The notes: generated by a model from the sequence alone, not told the origin. A DNA stretch of 64,000 nucleotides from Bhargavaea cecembensis (GCF_000826125.2 NZ_LN651373.1:274981-338980); one strand, 5' to 3'; shown: positions 15,900 through 25,562, counted from the first letter of the stretch. Program-made: numbers and translations.

Positions 15900-17228
15900 A
15901 TGAACCAGGCGGAGTTCAATAGGATTGAGAAAAGTACGGTTTCCAAGACGATGAAACGGATATTGCCGTTTGTTCTGCTGTTGTATGTGATCGCTTATCT
16001 GGACCGGGTCAACCTTGGGTATGCGGCGTTGGAAATGAACGCGGACCTGGCGCTGACGGCGGAAGTATTCGGCTTGCTCTCCGGAATCTTTTTCATCGGA
16101 TATTTCTTCTTTGAAATTCCGAGCAACATGATCATGAGCAAGGTCGGGGCAAAGCTGTGGATCATGCGCATCATGGTGACGTGGGGGATTGTCATCGTGC
16201 TGACCGGATTTGCCCAGTCGGCGACCCATCTGTATATTCTCCGCTTCCTGCTCGGGGTCGCAGAAGCCGGGTTCTTCCCGGGGGTGATCTTGTACCTGAC
16301 GTATTGGTTCCGTTCCTCCGAGCGGGGAAGAGCGACGGCCGTGCTGTTGTTGGCTCTGCCGATCGGCGGAATTATCGGCGCGCCTTTGTCCACTTGGATC
16401 ATCGATAACATCGCATGGGCCGGAATGGAAGGCTGGCGCTGGATGTTCATCCTGGAAGGGATTCCGGCTGTGCTGCTTGGCGTAGTGGTCCTTTTCTACA
16501 TGACCAACCGGCCGGCGGATGCGAAGTGGCTGACGAACGAAGAGAAGGATTGGCTGGAGAGCGAGCTTGCTGCGGAACGGAAGATTTCCTCCTCGATAAA
16601 CAAAGTCTCGAAGCTGGAAATGATCAAAGATTCGCGGGTATGGAAACTGTCCCTTCTGTATTTCGCCGGCTACAGCGCCGTTTACGGATTGTCGTTCTGG
16701 TTGCCGACGATTATCAAATCACTGTCTGTGAGCACGACGACGAACATGGAAATCGGCTGGCTGGCCATGATCCCGTCGCTCGTCGGCATTCCGGCCATCC
16801 TGTTCTTCGGATGGAACGCGGACCGGACTGGTGCGCACAAGCCTCACCTGCTGTTTGCCTTCCTCATCGCCATTGTCGGGTTTATCGGCTGTGGGCTGTC
16901 GAGTTCCGTGATTCCGGTCGTGTTCATGCTGACAATCACGTCGTTCGGCTTGTACGGATTTACCGGGTGCTTCTTCGCTTACATGACGTTCTTCTTTACG
17001 GAAAGCACGGCGCCGGTCGGCATTGCGCTTGTGAATTCATTCGCCGCTCTTGGCGGGTTCGTCGGACCGATGATTTTGGGGATGGTGTCGCTGCAACAGG
17101 GCATGTTCATCCTCTCCGGAATGCTCATCGTGGGAGCGATCACGCTCATGACATTGAAATTGCAAAAGAACATTGCGAAAAAAGAAGTGATCGAGGAAGA
17201 ACAAGTCAAGGCAAAGGTAATGGTTTAA
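15900..17228 (+). CDS. MFS carrier of the anion:cation symporter family (candidate 3-hydroxybutyrate uptake)
   Basis: A 442-residue, twelve-helix transporter. LDRVNLGYAALEM in helix 1, FFFEIPSNMIMSKVGAKLW, and RFLLGVAEAGFFPGVILYLTYWF are hallmarks of the ACS/phthalate-permease group that carries small organic anions. It lies 46 bp after the dehydrogenase and 15 bp before the acetoacetyl-CoA synthetase, so the substrate is probably 3-hydroxybutyrate and/or acetoacetate. GGGGGAAAA precedes the ATG. Confidence 0.85.
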   Translation: MNQAEFNRIEKSTVSKTMKRILPFVLLLYVIAYLDRVNLGYAALEMNADLALTAEVFGLLSGIFFIGYFFFEIPSNMIMSKVGAKLWIMRIMVTWGIVIVLTGFAQSATHLYILRFLLGVAEAGFFPGVILYLTYWFRSSERGRATAVLLLALPIGGIIGAPLSTWIIDNIAWAGMEGWRWMFILEGIPAVLLGVVVLFYMTNRPADAKWLTNEEKDWLESELAAERKISSSINKVSKLEMIKDSRVWKLSLLYFAGYSAVYGLSFWLPTIIKSLSVSTTTNMEIGWLAMIPSLVGIPAILFFGWNADRTGAHKPHLLFAFLIAIVGFIGCGLSSSVIPVVFMLTITSFGLYGFTGCFFAYMTFFFTESTAPVGIALVNSFAALGGFVGPMILGMVSLQQGMFILSGMLIVGAITLMTLKLQKNIAKKEVIEEEQVKAKVMV

Positions 17229-17243
17229 GAGGGGGTTGTGGAC

Positions 17244-19232
17244 ATGACGGGTTACACACAAGGAGAGGTTATTTGGAAGCCGTCCGCGGAGCGGGTGGAG
17301 CATTCGGTGATGAGCGATTATATGGGCTGGCTGAAAGAAAAGAAAGGCGTGGAAGTGAACGATTATGCCGAGCTTTGGAAATGGTCGGTGGATGAGCTTG
17401 AGCGGTTCTGGGAAAGCATCTGGGCGTATTGCGGAGTAGTAGGCGAGCCGTCTTACTCCAAAGTGCTTGATGGAGACTCTATGATCGGGGCGAAGTGGTT
17501 TGAGGGCGCAACGATCAATTTCACAGAGAACGTGTTTGCGGGCCGGGATCGCAGCAAGACGGCGCTTTATTTCCGTTCGGAATCGACGCCGACAGGGTCA
17601 ATGAGCTGGGAGGAGCTGGAGAAGCAGGTCGCGTCTGTTGCATGGAAGCTGAAGGAAATGGGCGTGAAGGCCGGGGACCGGGTTGCCGCTTATCTGCCGA
17701 ACATCCCGGAAGCGGCGATCGCCTTTCTGGCGACGGCCAGCATCGGGGCCGTCTGGTCGATCTGCTCGCCTGACTTTGGTTCGAAGAGCGTAATTACGCG
17801 GCTTGGGCAGATTGAGCCTGCGGTCCTTATTGCAGCGGACGGGTATGCGTATAACGGAAAAGTCTTCGACAAGCAGAGTGAATTGGAGGAGATCCGGAGG
17901 CAATTGCCGACAGTGAAACAGACGGTGGTCGTTCCGTACATTGGGGAAGACGTTCCGGAAGGCTGCATGGCGTGGAACGACCTGCTCGGAGAAGACGTTC
18001 CGCTTGCCGCGGAGCCGTTGCCGTTCAGCCATCCGCTATGGATTGTCTACTCATCCGGCACGACCGGACTGCCGAAGCCGATCGTCCACAGCCATGGAGG
18101 CATCGTTCTGGAAAATAAAAAACTCATGATGATTCAGCACGACCTCAGACCGGATGACGTCGTTTTCTGGTACTCCTCGACCGGCTGGATCATGTGGAAC
18201 CTGCTCATCGGCAGTTGGCTCGCCGGTTCTGCCATCGTCCTGTATGACGGCAGTCCATTTTATCCGGATGAAGGGGCACTGTGGGAACTCGCCGAAGAAA
18301 CCGGCATCACCTTCTTCGGCACGAGCGCCCCGTTCATCACCAACTCGGCGAAGATGGGTGCCCATCCTAAGGAGAAGTATGACTTGAGCAAGCTGAAGTC
18401 CGTCTTTTCCACCGGTGCGCCGCTCACCGCAGACGGCTACGAGTGGATCTATGAACATGTAAAGTCCGATGTCTGGCTCGTCTCGGTCAGCGGCGGTACG
18501 GACATCAGCGCTGCATTTGTCGGCGGCGTCCCGATTGAGTCCGTGCGCGTCGGGGAAATTCAAGGAAGATCGCTCGGCGTGGCAACAGAAGCATTCGACG
18601 AAGAAGGGAATCCGTTGATCGGCGAAGTCGGCGAACTTGTCGTCACCAAGCCGATGCCGAGCATGCCGCTCTACTTCTGGGGGGACGAAGGGAACGAGCG
18701 TTACCACGAAAGCTACTTCGATCATTATCCGGGAATCTGGAAACACGGCGACTGGATTAAGATTGATGAGAAAGGCCGGTGCATCATCTACGGACGCTCC
18801 GACTCCACGATCAATCGATCCGGCGTCCGGATGGGCACGAGCGACTTGTACCGCGTCATTGCAAGTATCGACGAAGTGTTCGACAGCCTCGTCATCGATT
18901 TGGAGGTTATCGGGAAAACCGCGTCGCTCCTATTGTTCGTCGTGCTGAAGGAAGGCGTGGAAATGAATGACGCGTTGGAAGCGCGGATCAAAGGAGCGAT
19001 CCGGGAGCAGCTGTCCCCAAGGTTTGCACCGGACCGGATTTATCCGGTTGACGACATCCCGAAAACGCTGAACGGCAAAAAGCTGGAGGTCCCGATCCGC
19101 AAACTGCTGCTCGGATTTGAAGCGGAACGCATGATTAATGCAGACTCCATGAGCAACCCAGAGTCCCTGCCGTTCTTCATGGAACTGGCGAAGGAGTTGG
19201 AAGGGGAGCGGGTGGAGAAGTTGTTTTTTTAA
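17244..19232 (+). CDS. Acetoacetyl-CoA synthetase
   Basis: Activates acetoacetate to acetoacetyl-CoA using ATP, giving thiolase its substrate. A 662-residue adenylate-forming enzyme. WFEGATINFTENVF at about residue 90 is typical of the acetoacetate-specific group. The P-loop-like YSSGTTGLPKPIVHSHGG lies near residue 270. YGRSDSTINRSGVRMGTSDLYR and the C-terminal lysine region PKTLNGKKLEVPIRKLL are present. ATG 17244 fits the AAGAGGGGG at 17228; a GTG at 17238 is too close to it. Last gene of the operon, with a terminator behind. Confidence 0.93.
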   Translation: MTGYTQGEVIWKPSAERVEHSVMSDYMGWLKEKKGVEVNDYAELWKWSVDELERFWESIWAYCGVVGEPSYSKVLDGDSMIGAKWFEGATINFTENVFAGRDRSKTALYFRSESTPTGSMSWEELEKQVASVAWKLKEMGVKAGDRVAAYLPNIPEAAIAFLATASIGAVWSICSPDFGSKSVITRLGQIEPAVLIAADGYAYNGKVFDKQSELEEIRRQLPTVKQTVVVPYIGEDVPEGCMAWNDLLGEDVPLAAEPLPFSHPLWIVYSSGTTGLPKPIVHSHGGIVLENKKLMMIQHDLRPDDVVFWYSSTGWIMWNLLIGSWLAGSAIVLYDGSPFYPDEGALWELAEETGITFFGTSAPFITNSAKMGAHPKEKYDLSKLKSVFSTGAPLTADGYEWIYEHVKSDVWLVSVSGGTDISAAFVGGVPIESVRVGEIQGRSLGVATEAFDEEGNPLIGEVGELVVTKPMPSMPLYFWGDEGNERYHESYFDHYPGIWKHGDWIKIDEKGRCIIYGRSDSTINRSGVRMGTSDLYRVIASIDEVFDSLVIDLEVIGKTASLLLFVVLKEGVEMNDALEARIKGAIREQLSPRFAPDRIYPVDDIPKTLNGKKLEVPIRKLLLGFEAERMINADSMSNPESLPFFMELAKELEGERVEKLFF

Positions 19233-19288
19233 TAGCCGACGCGCCATTGTGGGTTAAAAAGAATGAACTCCTGAAGTTATAAAACAGC

Positions 19289-19332
19289 AATGCCCTTTAG
19301 TAGCCTGAACGGTTACTGAAGGGCATTTCATT
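19289..19332. terminator. Bidirectional terminator between convergent genes
   Basis: AATGCCCTT(T)AGTA pairs with TACTGAAGGGCATT (19289-19301 with about 19315-19327), flanked by T/A-rich sequence on both sides. It serves the operon on the left and the small gene at 19363 on the right. Confidence 0.75.
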
Positions 19333-19362
19333 GATTCGCTGAAATCTAAGTTGCGTCTCCAT

Positions 19363-19602
19363 TTAAATATAGTTTTCCAGAACTCCAAGCACGTCTTTAT
19401 CTGCACTCTTTTGATCCTCTTCGCTCATCTTCCCATAGATATTCCCGAACAGCCCATACTCAATGGCTTCCCGGGCGGGGTCATACCAGATTGTGCCGGT
19501 GAAGCGGCCGGTCTTTTCTTTCACCCGGATGCCGAGGAGGTTTGCGTTGGTTCTTGTGATGTCGTTCGATACCACTTCGCCGATTCCGTGGATTTGATTC
19601 AT
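19363..19602 (-). CDS. Small hypothetical protein
   Basis: 79 residues with AAAGGAGA just before the ATG. It starts MNQIHGIGEVVSNDITRTNA and contains RFTGTIWYDPAREAIEYGLFG and an acidic tail (SEEDQKSADKDVLGVLENYI). No membrane segment or signal peptide. I do not recognise the family. The codon use is ordinary for the genome and the gene is monocistronic. Confidence 0.65.
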   Translation of the reverse strand: MNQIHGIGEVVSNDITRTNANLLGIRVKEKTGRFTGTIWYDPAREAIEYGLFGNIYGKMSEEDQKSADKDVLGVLENYI

Positions 19603-19728
19603 GGGGGATTCTCCTTTGTCTTTGGTTTTAATTAAACGGTATCTTCAGTGTAAATCTCCTGCGGTGTCTCAATCCACTGTTTGACTTGACGACCGTACTC
19701 TAAAGGAATCAACTTGAACGAATAAAAG

Positions 19729-19760
19729 AGAAGCATGCGCGAAAACAAGCGCATGCTTCT
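19729..19760 (-). terminator. Terminator of the SLH gene
   Basis: Perfect 12-bp inverted repeat AGAAGCATGCGC (19729-19740 with 19749-19760). On the minus strand it is followed by CTTTTATT, so it ends transcription of the S-layer-type gene at 19799. Confidence 0.8.
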
Positions 19761-19798
19761 TTATGTTCATGGTCGTAACTCTGTAACCTACATGAAAA

Positions 19799-21508
19799 TC
19801 ACTCTGTTGGTTTGGTTGGTTCAATAACAATGATGTTGTCTTTGGTAATCTCTTTCGTTGCCGGAGCGACCGCTGGGTTTTTAGCAACGGAATTATCCGT
19901 AATCACCAGCGCCTCGTTGTTTGGACCTTCCGGGACAATGGTGATGGTGGAAGTCTGCTCGATGTCCATCGGTGGGATGCTGACATAAACTTTTCCGTTT
20001 TCTACATCTACGTCTGAAATTTTCACCTGGGTTCCGCCTGCTTTAAAAATCAGGTCATCTCCAACGTTTTCGACGTTATAGCGGGTTATCCCATTTAAAA
20101 TATTTATCAGATCGAAGTCACGATCTTCATCAAGTCCTTGTGTACTAAAATACAAAGGTGCCATCTCTTCGGAGAATGTCAGCTCAAGGGTATCTGTGAT
20201 TTCAGAATCCGAAGAAGGAATGACGTAATGGGCAGAGACCAGGGTTGGGGAGACATTATCACCATACGTACCCTTGATTGTGAAGTTTTCAGGTTCTTCA
20301 CCATTATTGGCTGCCCATGCATTATTAACCACGATGGAGCCATCGATGTTTCGGATATTTCTTGTAAACTCCAGTGTATACTCAAAGTCTTCGGTAACCT
20401 CTTGATCCGTTCCCAAAGTGATGATGATATACCCTGTTTTAAGTTGCACTTTTGATCCGGCAGGCATAGGTCCGCCGTTAAACAGATAATTGGAAAGGTC
20501 GAGAGCGGAATCGGTCAAATACGGGATGTCTACTCTGATTTCATTCTGATCTTCATTTTTATAAACAGTAATCGGCTCGGCATAAGTCTGCTCTCTGACG
20601 TCCACTTGAAAAGACGCTTTCAGGTCTGTATCCGCTACAGTCCCGGTAAGAATATATGTACCGATTTCATCCTTCATGAGATTGCTCGTGTCCCACTTTA
20701 CCGCCTTGGTCGTTTGTGTTCCATCTTCCAGCATTACTTTGACTGTCTCAGGAAGTACAGGTGTTATCCCAACTGTAATTGGTAGTGCGTAGTCGGGACT
20801 AATGACAGACTTGACTCGTACCGGAAGTGGCTCCTTCGAATCCAGTCCTTCTGACACTTTATAGGCACGGACCAGGAACGAGGCGAACTGCCCCCGGCTG
20901 GTTTTGCTCAGCGGGTGGTACGGATTGGCGTTGGAGACGCCGTTTTCATAGATGATTTCGATCGACTTGGCATAGCCGGACTGTTTTGTGTCTTTGATGC
21001 CCGGATTGCCTTCTTTATCCTTGAAGTCGAACGCCCGCACGAGGACTTCTGCAATCTGGTCGCGCGGCATCAGTTTGGACGCCATCAGCTGGTTGTTCGA
21101 TCCTTCGAAGATGCCCGCTTCTTTCACGATCTTCGAGTAAGTGACCAGTTCCTTGTCAGCCCAGCTGTCCGGAACGTCCGCAAAGTTTTTTACCTCAGAG
21201 ATATTGTGCTCCTTGATGTATTCCTCGAGTGTCATCCCGCTCTTTGCGACCACGTACTTGCCGAACGCTTTCGCGACATTTCCGCGGTTCAGCTTCTGAT
21301 CCGGCTTGAACGTCGAGTCGTTATAGCCGGTCATGATTCCCAGTGCCTGAGCCTCCAAGATCGACTCATAGTGTGAACTTGTTGCCGGTACGTCCGAGAA
21401 TTTCTTGGATGTTGGCATCGGAGCCGCCGCCACCGGCACAACTGCCGATCCTACGAGGGCAGAAGCTGCCGCGATTGCCGCGGCTCTTTTGTATGTATTT
21501 GCTTTCAA
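19799..21508 (-). CDS. Surface protein with three SLH domains
   Basis: A 569-residue secreted cell-wall protein. A TTG start at 21508 is favoured because AGGAGG lies 9 bp before it and the product then begins with a clean signal peptide (MKANTYKRAAAIAAASALVG...VAAA). Three S-layer homology repeats follow at about residues 30-210 (FSDVPATSSHYESILEAQAL, GIMTGYNDSTFKPDQKLNRG; then FADVPDSWADKE; then the YENGVSNANPYHPLSKTSRG block), which anchor to pyruvylated wall polymer. The C-terminal 350 residues look like Ig-like or beta-rich modules and end in EPTKPTE. This is probably a minor S-layer-associated protein rather than the main lattice protein. Confidence 0.88.
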   Translation of the reverse strand: MKANTYKRAAAIAAASALVGSAVVPVAAAPMPTSKKFSDVPATSSHYESILEAQALGIMTGYNDSTFKPDQKLNRGNVAKAFGKYVVAKSGMTLEEYIKEHNISEVKNFADVPDSWADKELVTYSKIVKEAGIFEGSNNQLMASKLMPRDQIAEVLVRAFDFKDKEGNPGIKDTKQSGYAKSIEIIYENGVSNANPYHPLSKTSRGQFASFLVRAYKVSEGLDSKEPLPVRVKSVISPDYALPITVGITPVLPETVKVMLEDGTQTTKAVKWDTSNLMKDEIGTYILTGTVADTDLKASFQVDVREQTYAEPITVYKNEDQNEIRVDIPYLTDSALDLSNYLFNGGPMPAGSKVQLKTGYIIITLGTDQEVTEDFEYTLEFTRNIRNIDGSIVVNNAWAANNGEEPENFTIKGTYGDNVSPTLVSAHYVIPSSDSEITDTLELTFSEEMAPLYFSTQGLDEDRDFDLINILNGITRYNVENVGDDLIFKAGGTQVKISDVDVENGKVYVSIPPMDIEQTSTITIVPEGPNNEALVITDNSVAKNPAVAPATKEITKDNIIVIEPTKPTE

Positions 21509-21722
21509 AAAGAATAACCTCCTAAATAAAGTATGGAAACACAATCCCGCTACAGAAAATAATACCACATAGGTAGTGAGGGGGGTATTACCGGTGAGAC
21601 ATTTGTGAAAATTTTATAATAGTAGGACAAGCGGCTGCCGGATGGGACGTTAATGGGGATCTGTGTCCACCTTTTCCTGTGTTTCTCTATATCACTGGAA
21701 ACGGGGAAGGAGAGGGTGCGAC

Positions 21723-21959
21723 GTGAGGAAGGAGTTTGGTAAAGAGCCGGGGCTGGTGAATAGAGTCCTGTTTTTCTATAGTGACTGGATTGGCTCGCTG
21801 GATCTGTTTGCATATGACTACTTGATGGAGTTGATCCGGGAATTCGGAGCGGAGGGAGTGGACCGGAAATTGAGACAGGCGGTGTCGGACGGGAGAATGG
21901 GAGAGTCGGTGCTGGTGGAGATGGACCGGGCGTTATCGGCGGAGTGGGTGGAGGGGTGA
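21723..21959 (+). CDS. Small hypothetical protein
   Basis: 78 residues from GTG 21723, chosen because AAGGAGA at 21707 is correctly spaced. The product is helical and acidic, with VNRVLFFYSDWIGSLDLFAYDYLMELIREFG (read in two parts) and EMDRALSAEWVEG. No known domain is recognised. A terminator follows at once, so this is a single-gene unit. Confidence 0.55.
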   Translation: MRKEFGKEPGLVNRVLFFYSDWIGSLDLFAYDYLMELIREFGAEGVDRKLRQAVSDGRMGESVLVEMDRALSAEWVEG

Positions 21960-21970
21960 GAGGGAAGCAA

Positions 21971-22008
21971 AAGGCTGGACGGGTAGCTAGTTTCCTATCC
22001 AGCTTTTT
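21971..22008 (+). terminator. Rho-independent terminator
   Basis: AAGGCTGGA pairs with TCCAGCTTT (stem 21971-21979 with 21998-22006) around a long loop, and ends in a T run. Confidence 0.65.
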
Positions 22009-22146
22009 GGTTGCGGAGCAGTAATAGTGCTTTGTGACTGCGGTTTGGTCTTGGTTGAAATGAATGACCGGCAGTATGGTGACTAATTAACTAAGTAGTA
22101 GTAATATTATAGAAAGGATGTCAACCAACCAAAGGGGGAATTGCGG

Positions 22147-22680
22147 ATGGTGGTATGGGAGGAGCCGGAAATTAAGATTCAGACAGGCACTTGGGGTAAG
22201 GGGAGAAATGTTACGGTTATGTTTGATTCGACGGAAAGGCATCGGTATCGTCTGAATGTGATTTGGGGTGTCTTGAAGCCCTCGTGCCTGTTCATCATGA
22301 TTAATCCCAGTACTGCAAATGCTTTAGAGCCAGACCCGACATTAAATCGGTGTGTTGATTTTGCAGAGAGGCACGGATTCGGCTCTTTGGAAGTGGTGAA
22401 CCTCTATTCTTACCGGACCAAGGATGTAAAAGCACTTTGGAGTTCGGGAGAGCTTCATTGTCCCGAAAATGACCTGCGCGTCAAAGAAGCGATCCGGACG
22501 GCTGATCAGGTGATTGTTGCATGGGGGAATGAGGGAGCAAAGAACGGGAAATACCGGTTGGCATTAGACTGGATCCGAGAGGCGGGAAAGACCCCTTACT
22601 GTTTCGGAAAAACTGCGAGCGGAATGCCGAAGCACCCCCTGTTCCTTTCACGGGATACGGAGCTTGAGGTGTATGAGTAA
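22147..22680 (+). CDS. DUF1643-type protein
   Basis: A 177-residue protein matching my recollection of the DUF1643 family: LFIMINPSTANALEPDPTLNRC near residue 55, then VVNLYSYR and VIVAWGNEG. Family function is unknown; members are scattered in accessory regions of many bacteria. ATG 22147 is preferred over TTG 22141 because AAAGGGGGA lies just upstream. A nuclease-like gene follows 39 bp later, probably on the same transcript. Confidence 0.75.
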   Translation: MVVWEEPEIKIQTGTWGKGRNVTVMFDSTERHRYRLNVIWGVLKPSCLFIMINPSTANALEPDPTLNRCVDFAERHGFGSLEVVNLYSYRTKDVKALWSSGELHCPENDLRVKEAIRTADQVIVAWGNEGAKNGKYRLALDWIREAGKTPYCFGKTASGMPKHPLFLSRDTELEVYE

Positions 22681-22719
22681 GAAGGTTGCACAGCTTGAAT
22701 AGAGAGGAGGTTTGATTGA

Positions 22720-23202
22720 GTGCCGCAATTCAACAGTCGATTGAAAAGTCCTGACCGTTTTTTTATGGATGAAGACACAGTAAACGTTGCTGTTGCTGAA
22801 TACCTGGTAAGTCGGGGATTTCAATGTGAGGCTCCGCTTGTCGGCAGACAGCACGGTGTGGACGTGAAGGCGAGAAAGGGGAGTCTGGGAGTTTTCGTCG
22901 AGTCTAAAGGCTCCCGGAAAAATGGAGTAGAAGCAGATATTGTATTCGACTACGCCCAGATTGTCACTCACCTTGCCAAGCAGATCCATACACTGATGAA
23001 GTACGCAACTGAGCATGGATCCGAGCAAATATATGTACTGGCCAACCCCGACATCGACCGAATCCGAAACGAGTACGAAAAAGTTGCTCAAATGGTGGAG
23101 AAGTTGGGGTTTGTCTGCATGTGGGTTCAGGAAGACCGGTCGATTAAAGTGGAAGGACCAAAGGGAATGCGGGGAGTGTTGGAGAGTTATGAGTGTTGGT
23201 GA
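22720..23202 (+). CDS. PD-(D/E)xK nuclease-like protein, copy B
   Basis: 160 residues from a GTG with GAGAGGAGG upstream. Paralogue of the gene at 1880, collinear from the first residue (MPQFNS versus MPKINS). It keeps D48 (GVDVKAR) and E61-x-K63 (VFVESKGS), and shares QIHTLMKYAT, YVLANPDID and FVCMWVQEDR. The shared start supports the start chosen in both genes. A role in cutting or processing nucleic acid is inferred from the fold. A decayed third copy lies 430 bp downstream. Confidence 0.7.
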   Translation: MPQFNSRLKSPDRFFMDEDTVNVAVAEYLVSRGFQCEAPLVGRQHGVDVKARKGSLGVFVESKGSRKNGVEADIVFDYAQIVTHLAKQIHTLMKYATEHGSEQIYVLANPDIDRIRNEYEKVAQMVEKLGFVCMWVQEDRSIKVEGPKGMRGVLESYECW

Positions 23203-23284
23203 AAGGGAAAAAAGCTTTTCATAAATAGAGATAATAGGATTGCTATTTACGTTGTAATAGGAGAAAGAAAGCGAGGAAGTTAAA

Positions 23285-23563
23285 ATGGATGAAATTGTTG
23301 AATTGCTCAGAGAGATGGTGGATAAGTTAGATCAAGTTGATTCAAGGCTGTTGGAAGTTACAATGGGAATTGATTCTCTTAACGAAGAAGTTTCATCTAT
23401 CAAAGGGTACGGGCTTGATAACAGTATCTCCGATGTAGCTCAGGCACTGAATGACGTGAAAGAAAATATCGGAGAATTGTCCGGGGACGGTCTATACAAT
23501 TCTCTCACAGATGTCTGCAATAAGCTTGATGATGTTGTTTTTCAGGTTAGTATACTGGATTAA
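23285..23563 (+). CDS. Small coiled-coil protein with an internal repeat
   Basis: 92 acidic residues. The N-terminal half is a heptad-like helix (IVELLREMVDKLDQVDSRLLE). An 18-residue unit occurs twice: GYGLDNSISDVAQALNDV at 41-58 and GDGLYNSLTDVCNKLDDV at 67-84. GAGGAAG precedes the ATG. It looks like an assembly or immunity-type partner protein, but I recognise no named family. Confidence 0.6.
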   Translation: MDEIVELLREMVDKLDQVDSRLLEVTMGIDSLNEEVSSIKGYGLDNSISDVAQALNDVKENIGELSGDGLYNSLTDVCNKLDDVVFQVSILD

Positions 23564-23633
23564 GAAGGCTTTATTCCAAGTGACTTTGTATCTAATCGCA
23601 ATTAACGTCTCCTCTTGCCTTGATATGGGAATA

Positions 23634-23712
23634 CAAGCATTGATTCGAGTAAATAGTACTGGCCAACCCGGACATTAACCTGATTGGCAACGAATACATA
23701 GAGGCAATAAAA
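23634..23712 (+). pseudogene. Fragment of a third copy of the 1880/22720 nuclease-like gene
   Basis: The frame at 23656-23709 reads VLANPDINLIGNEYIEAI, which aligns with YVLANPDIDRIRNEYEKV of the copy at 22720. The DNA before it (GCATTGATTCGAGTAAATA) also resembles the corresponding part of that gene (GAGCATGGATCCGAGCAAATA). No start, catalytic region or C-terminus remains. Confidence 0.7.
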
Positions 23713-23869
23713 ACCGCGAATTGGATTGTCATGATTAGGTGGCAATCCTTTTTTGATGGAAGAACCAGAAACGGCTTTTTTGCGAAACGGAATAAACACC
23801 CCACTGCCCTTCACATGGAACCCCATTTCTCTTTATACTAAAGAAAAAGATCACCGGGGAGGGCATCAA

Positions 23870-25237
23870 ATGAGTCGGCAGGATTTGATTGATTATATCG
23901 CTGCGGCGACGGCGTTTTATGGGGTTATTTCGATGGAGAAGATAGGTCAGCTGTTCGAGGGACATACAGGCATCGGCTTCAGCCGCGGGAATGTCCGGAA
24001 GTTTGCGGAGATGGAAGAGGCGGCTTTGATAGCGCGTTTTGCCGTGCCGAGGGGCAATTGGTTTGTATATGAGTCGATCGATGATTCAGGCGAACTTGAG
24101 ACTTATCTCGACCGGACTCACGGGAAACGGTATTACGTTCCCGAGAAGGACGAGATGCTGAGGTACGGAGATCAGTTTTATATTCCGATGACGGAGGAAG
24201 TGCAAGCGCTCCAGACGTTTCTTACTGACCAATTGGGCGCGGATGAGGAGTTGGCGGAGGATATTCTTCTTTCTGTTAAAGATGCGGCGAATGATCCGGA
24301 GCGGGGATTGTTTGAGAACTTGGTCCGCGGGCTGGATCTCGGCCGTTTTGAAGAGCATTCCGAAGAGGAGCTGGATCAGTACATCACGCTTGGAGCAGCC
24401 GTGTTCAACCGGAGCCGGAGCTGGCTGCACCGTGGCAAGACGCCGATCGAGGCGGGGGAGCCGCTGCAATTGCCCGATGCTCATCAGCCTGTCCCGATGA
24501 AAGTTCAAAGCGAGTGGATCCGCTATATCCGCGCACTGGTCCGGCTGTACGGAGCCGTGCCGGCAACAAAAGTCGCAGAAATCTATAACGAGCAGAACCA
24601 TGCGGAGGTCCAGCCGTCGGAGCTTATTAACCTGACGCATGTGGCGCTGCCCGCGGCGTTGCTGATTGACAGCCGGATTGTCGTCCGGGAAGGGAAATTC
24701 ATGGACGCACTCCTGCAAAACGGAAACCGGCTGGCAGAGCTCGAAGCGGATGCATCGGGCAAGCCGTACTATGTCCCGGAGCGGCGTCAACTGCTTCGCT
24801 GGGCCGAAGAAAACTATTACGAACCGACCCCTCAGGCGGAAGCACTCCGGACCTATGCACGGCGGCATCTGTTCAAAAAAGCGTTCCAGGTTGATTATTG
24901 GATGAACTTTGCCCACCGGCTCATTCTGATCAACAAGCCGCCGGCACAGGCCTTCTCGTCGTTGCTGGAACACGGACAAGTTGTCCCGAAAGACGAACAG
25001 GAAATCCGGAGGCTGGCCGATCTGTTCTTCGCCCTGTATAACCACGGCCGCAGCTGGGCCAACCGGGGACATACTCCTCAGGAGATCAAGAAGGAGCGGC
25101 CTACCCATGGGCGTGCGGGGAGTCGGGTAAGTGACGCTGGTCCGTCCAATTCCGTCAAGACAGTGGAAAAAGTCGGCCGCAACGAGCCGTGCCCTTGTGG
25201 GAGCGGGAAGAAGTATAAGAAGTGTTGTGGTGGCTGA
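23870..25237 (+). CDS. Large hypothetical protein with a C-terminal SEC-C metal-binding motif
   Basis: 455 residues from ATG 23870, which has GGGGAGGG upstream; the frame is open back to 23753. The body contains two similar halves, each with an LxxYIxAxxxxYGxVxxxKxxxI-type start and a YYVPE...L...YxPTxxAxAL-type segment, so it looks internally duplicated. The last 22 residues ([21 protein letters not shown]) are a textbook SEC-C zinc-binding motif. SEC-C tails occur in SecA and in many unrelated proteins, so the molecular role is open. Confidence 0.75.
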   Translation: MSRQDLIDYIAAATAFYGVISMEKIGQLFEGHTGIGFSRGNVRKFAEMEEAALIARFAVPRGNWFVYESIDDSGELETYLDRTHGKRYYVPEKDEMLRYGDQFYIPMTEEVQALQTFLTDQLGADEELAEDILLSVKDAANDPERGLFENLVRGLDLGRFEEHSEEELDQYITLGAAVFNRSRSWLHRGKTPIEAGEPLQLPDAHQPVPMKVQSEWIRYIRALVRLYGAVPATKVAEIYNEQNHAEVQPSELINLTHVALPAALLIDSRIVVREGKFMDALLQNGNRLAELEADASGKPYYVPERRQLLRWAEENYYEPTPQAEALRTYARRHLFKKAFQVDYWMNFAHRLILINKPPAQAFSSLLEHGQVVPKDEQEIRRLADLFFALYNHGRSWANRGHTPQEIKKERPTHGRAGSRVSDAGPSNSVKTVEKVGRNEPCPCGSGKKYKKCCGG

Positions 25238-25471
25238 TGGCGGCGGAATGGTCTGTTAAATGCATTTAAGGCTGCTATATTAAGGATTACCCGGCCTCTG
25301 GCTGCCTTATGATTTGAGGCTAATACGAAAGAGAAAAAGAACTTCCATGTGCCGTCTTGAGACTTCGCTAGTATCTCTTCATACCGGTATACCCTAAGAG
25401 GACGTTCTGCTTGGGTAATGTTTCTGAGGCAATAAAAAAGGGTAATCATAAATGAAAAATGGGGAGTGAAG

Positions 25472-25480
25472 TGGTATAAT
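25472..25480 (+). promoter_or_regulatory. Extended -10 promoter of the GNAT toxin-antitoxin operon
   Basis: TGGTATAAT is a perfect extended -10 element, 83 bp before the antitoxin start. No clear -35 is present, as is common with extended -10 promoters. Confidence 0.6.
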
Positions 25481-25562
25481 TTAGTCTACAGGCGCATATA
25501 CTAATTGTCACTTTAATTTATAGGTGGTGATTGGTATTTTTAAAAAGGAGGAGGATGTTGAA

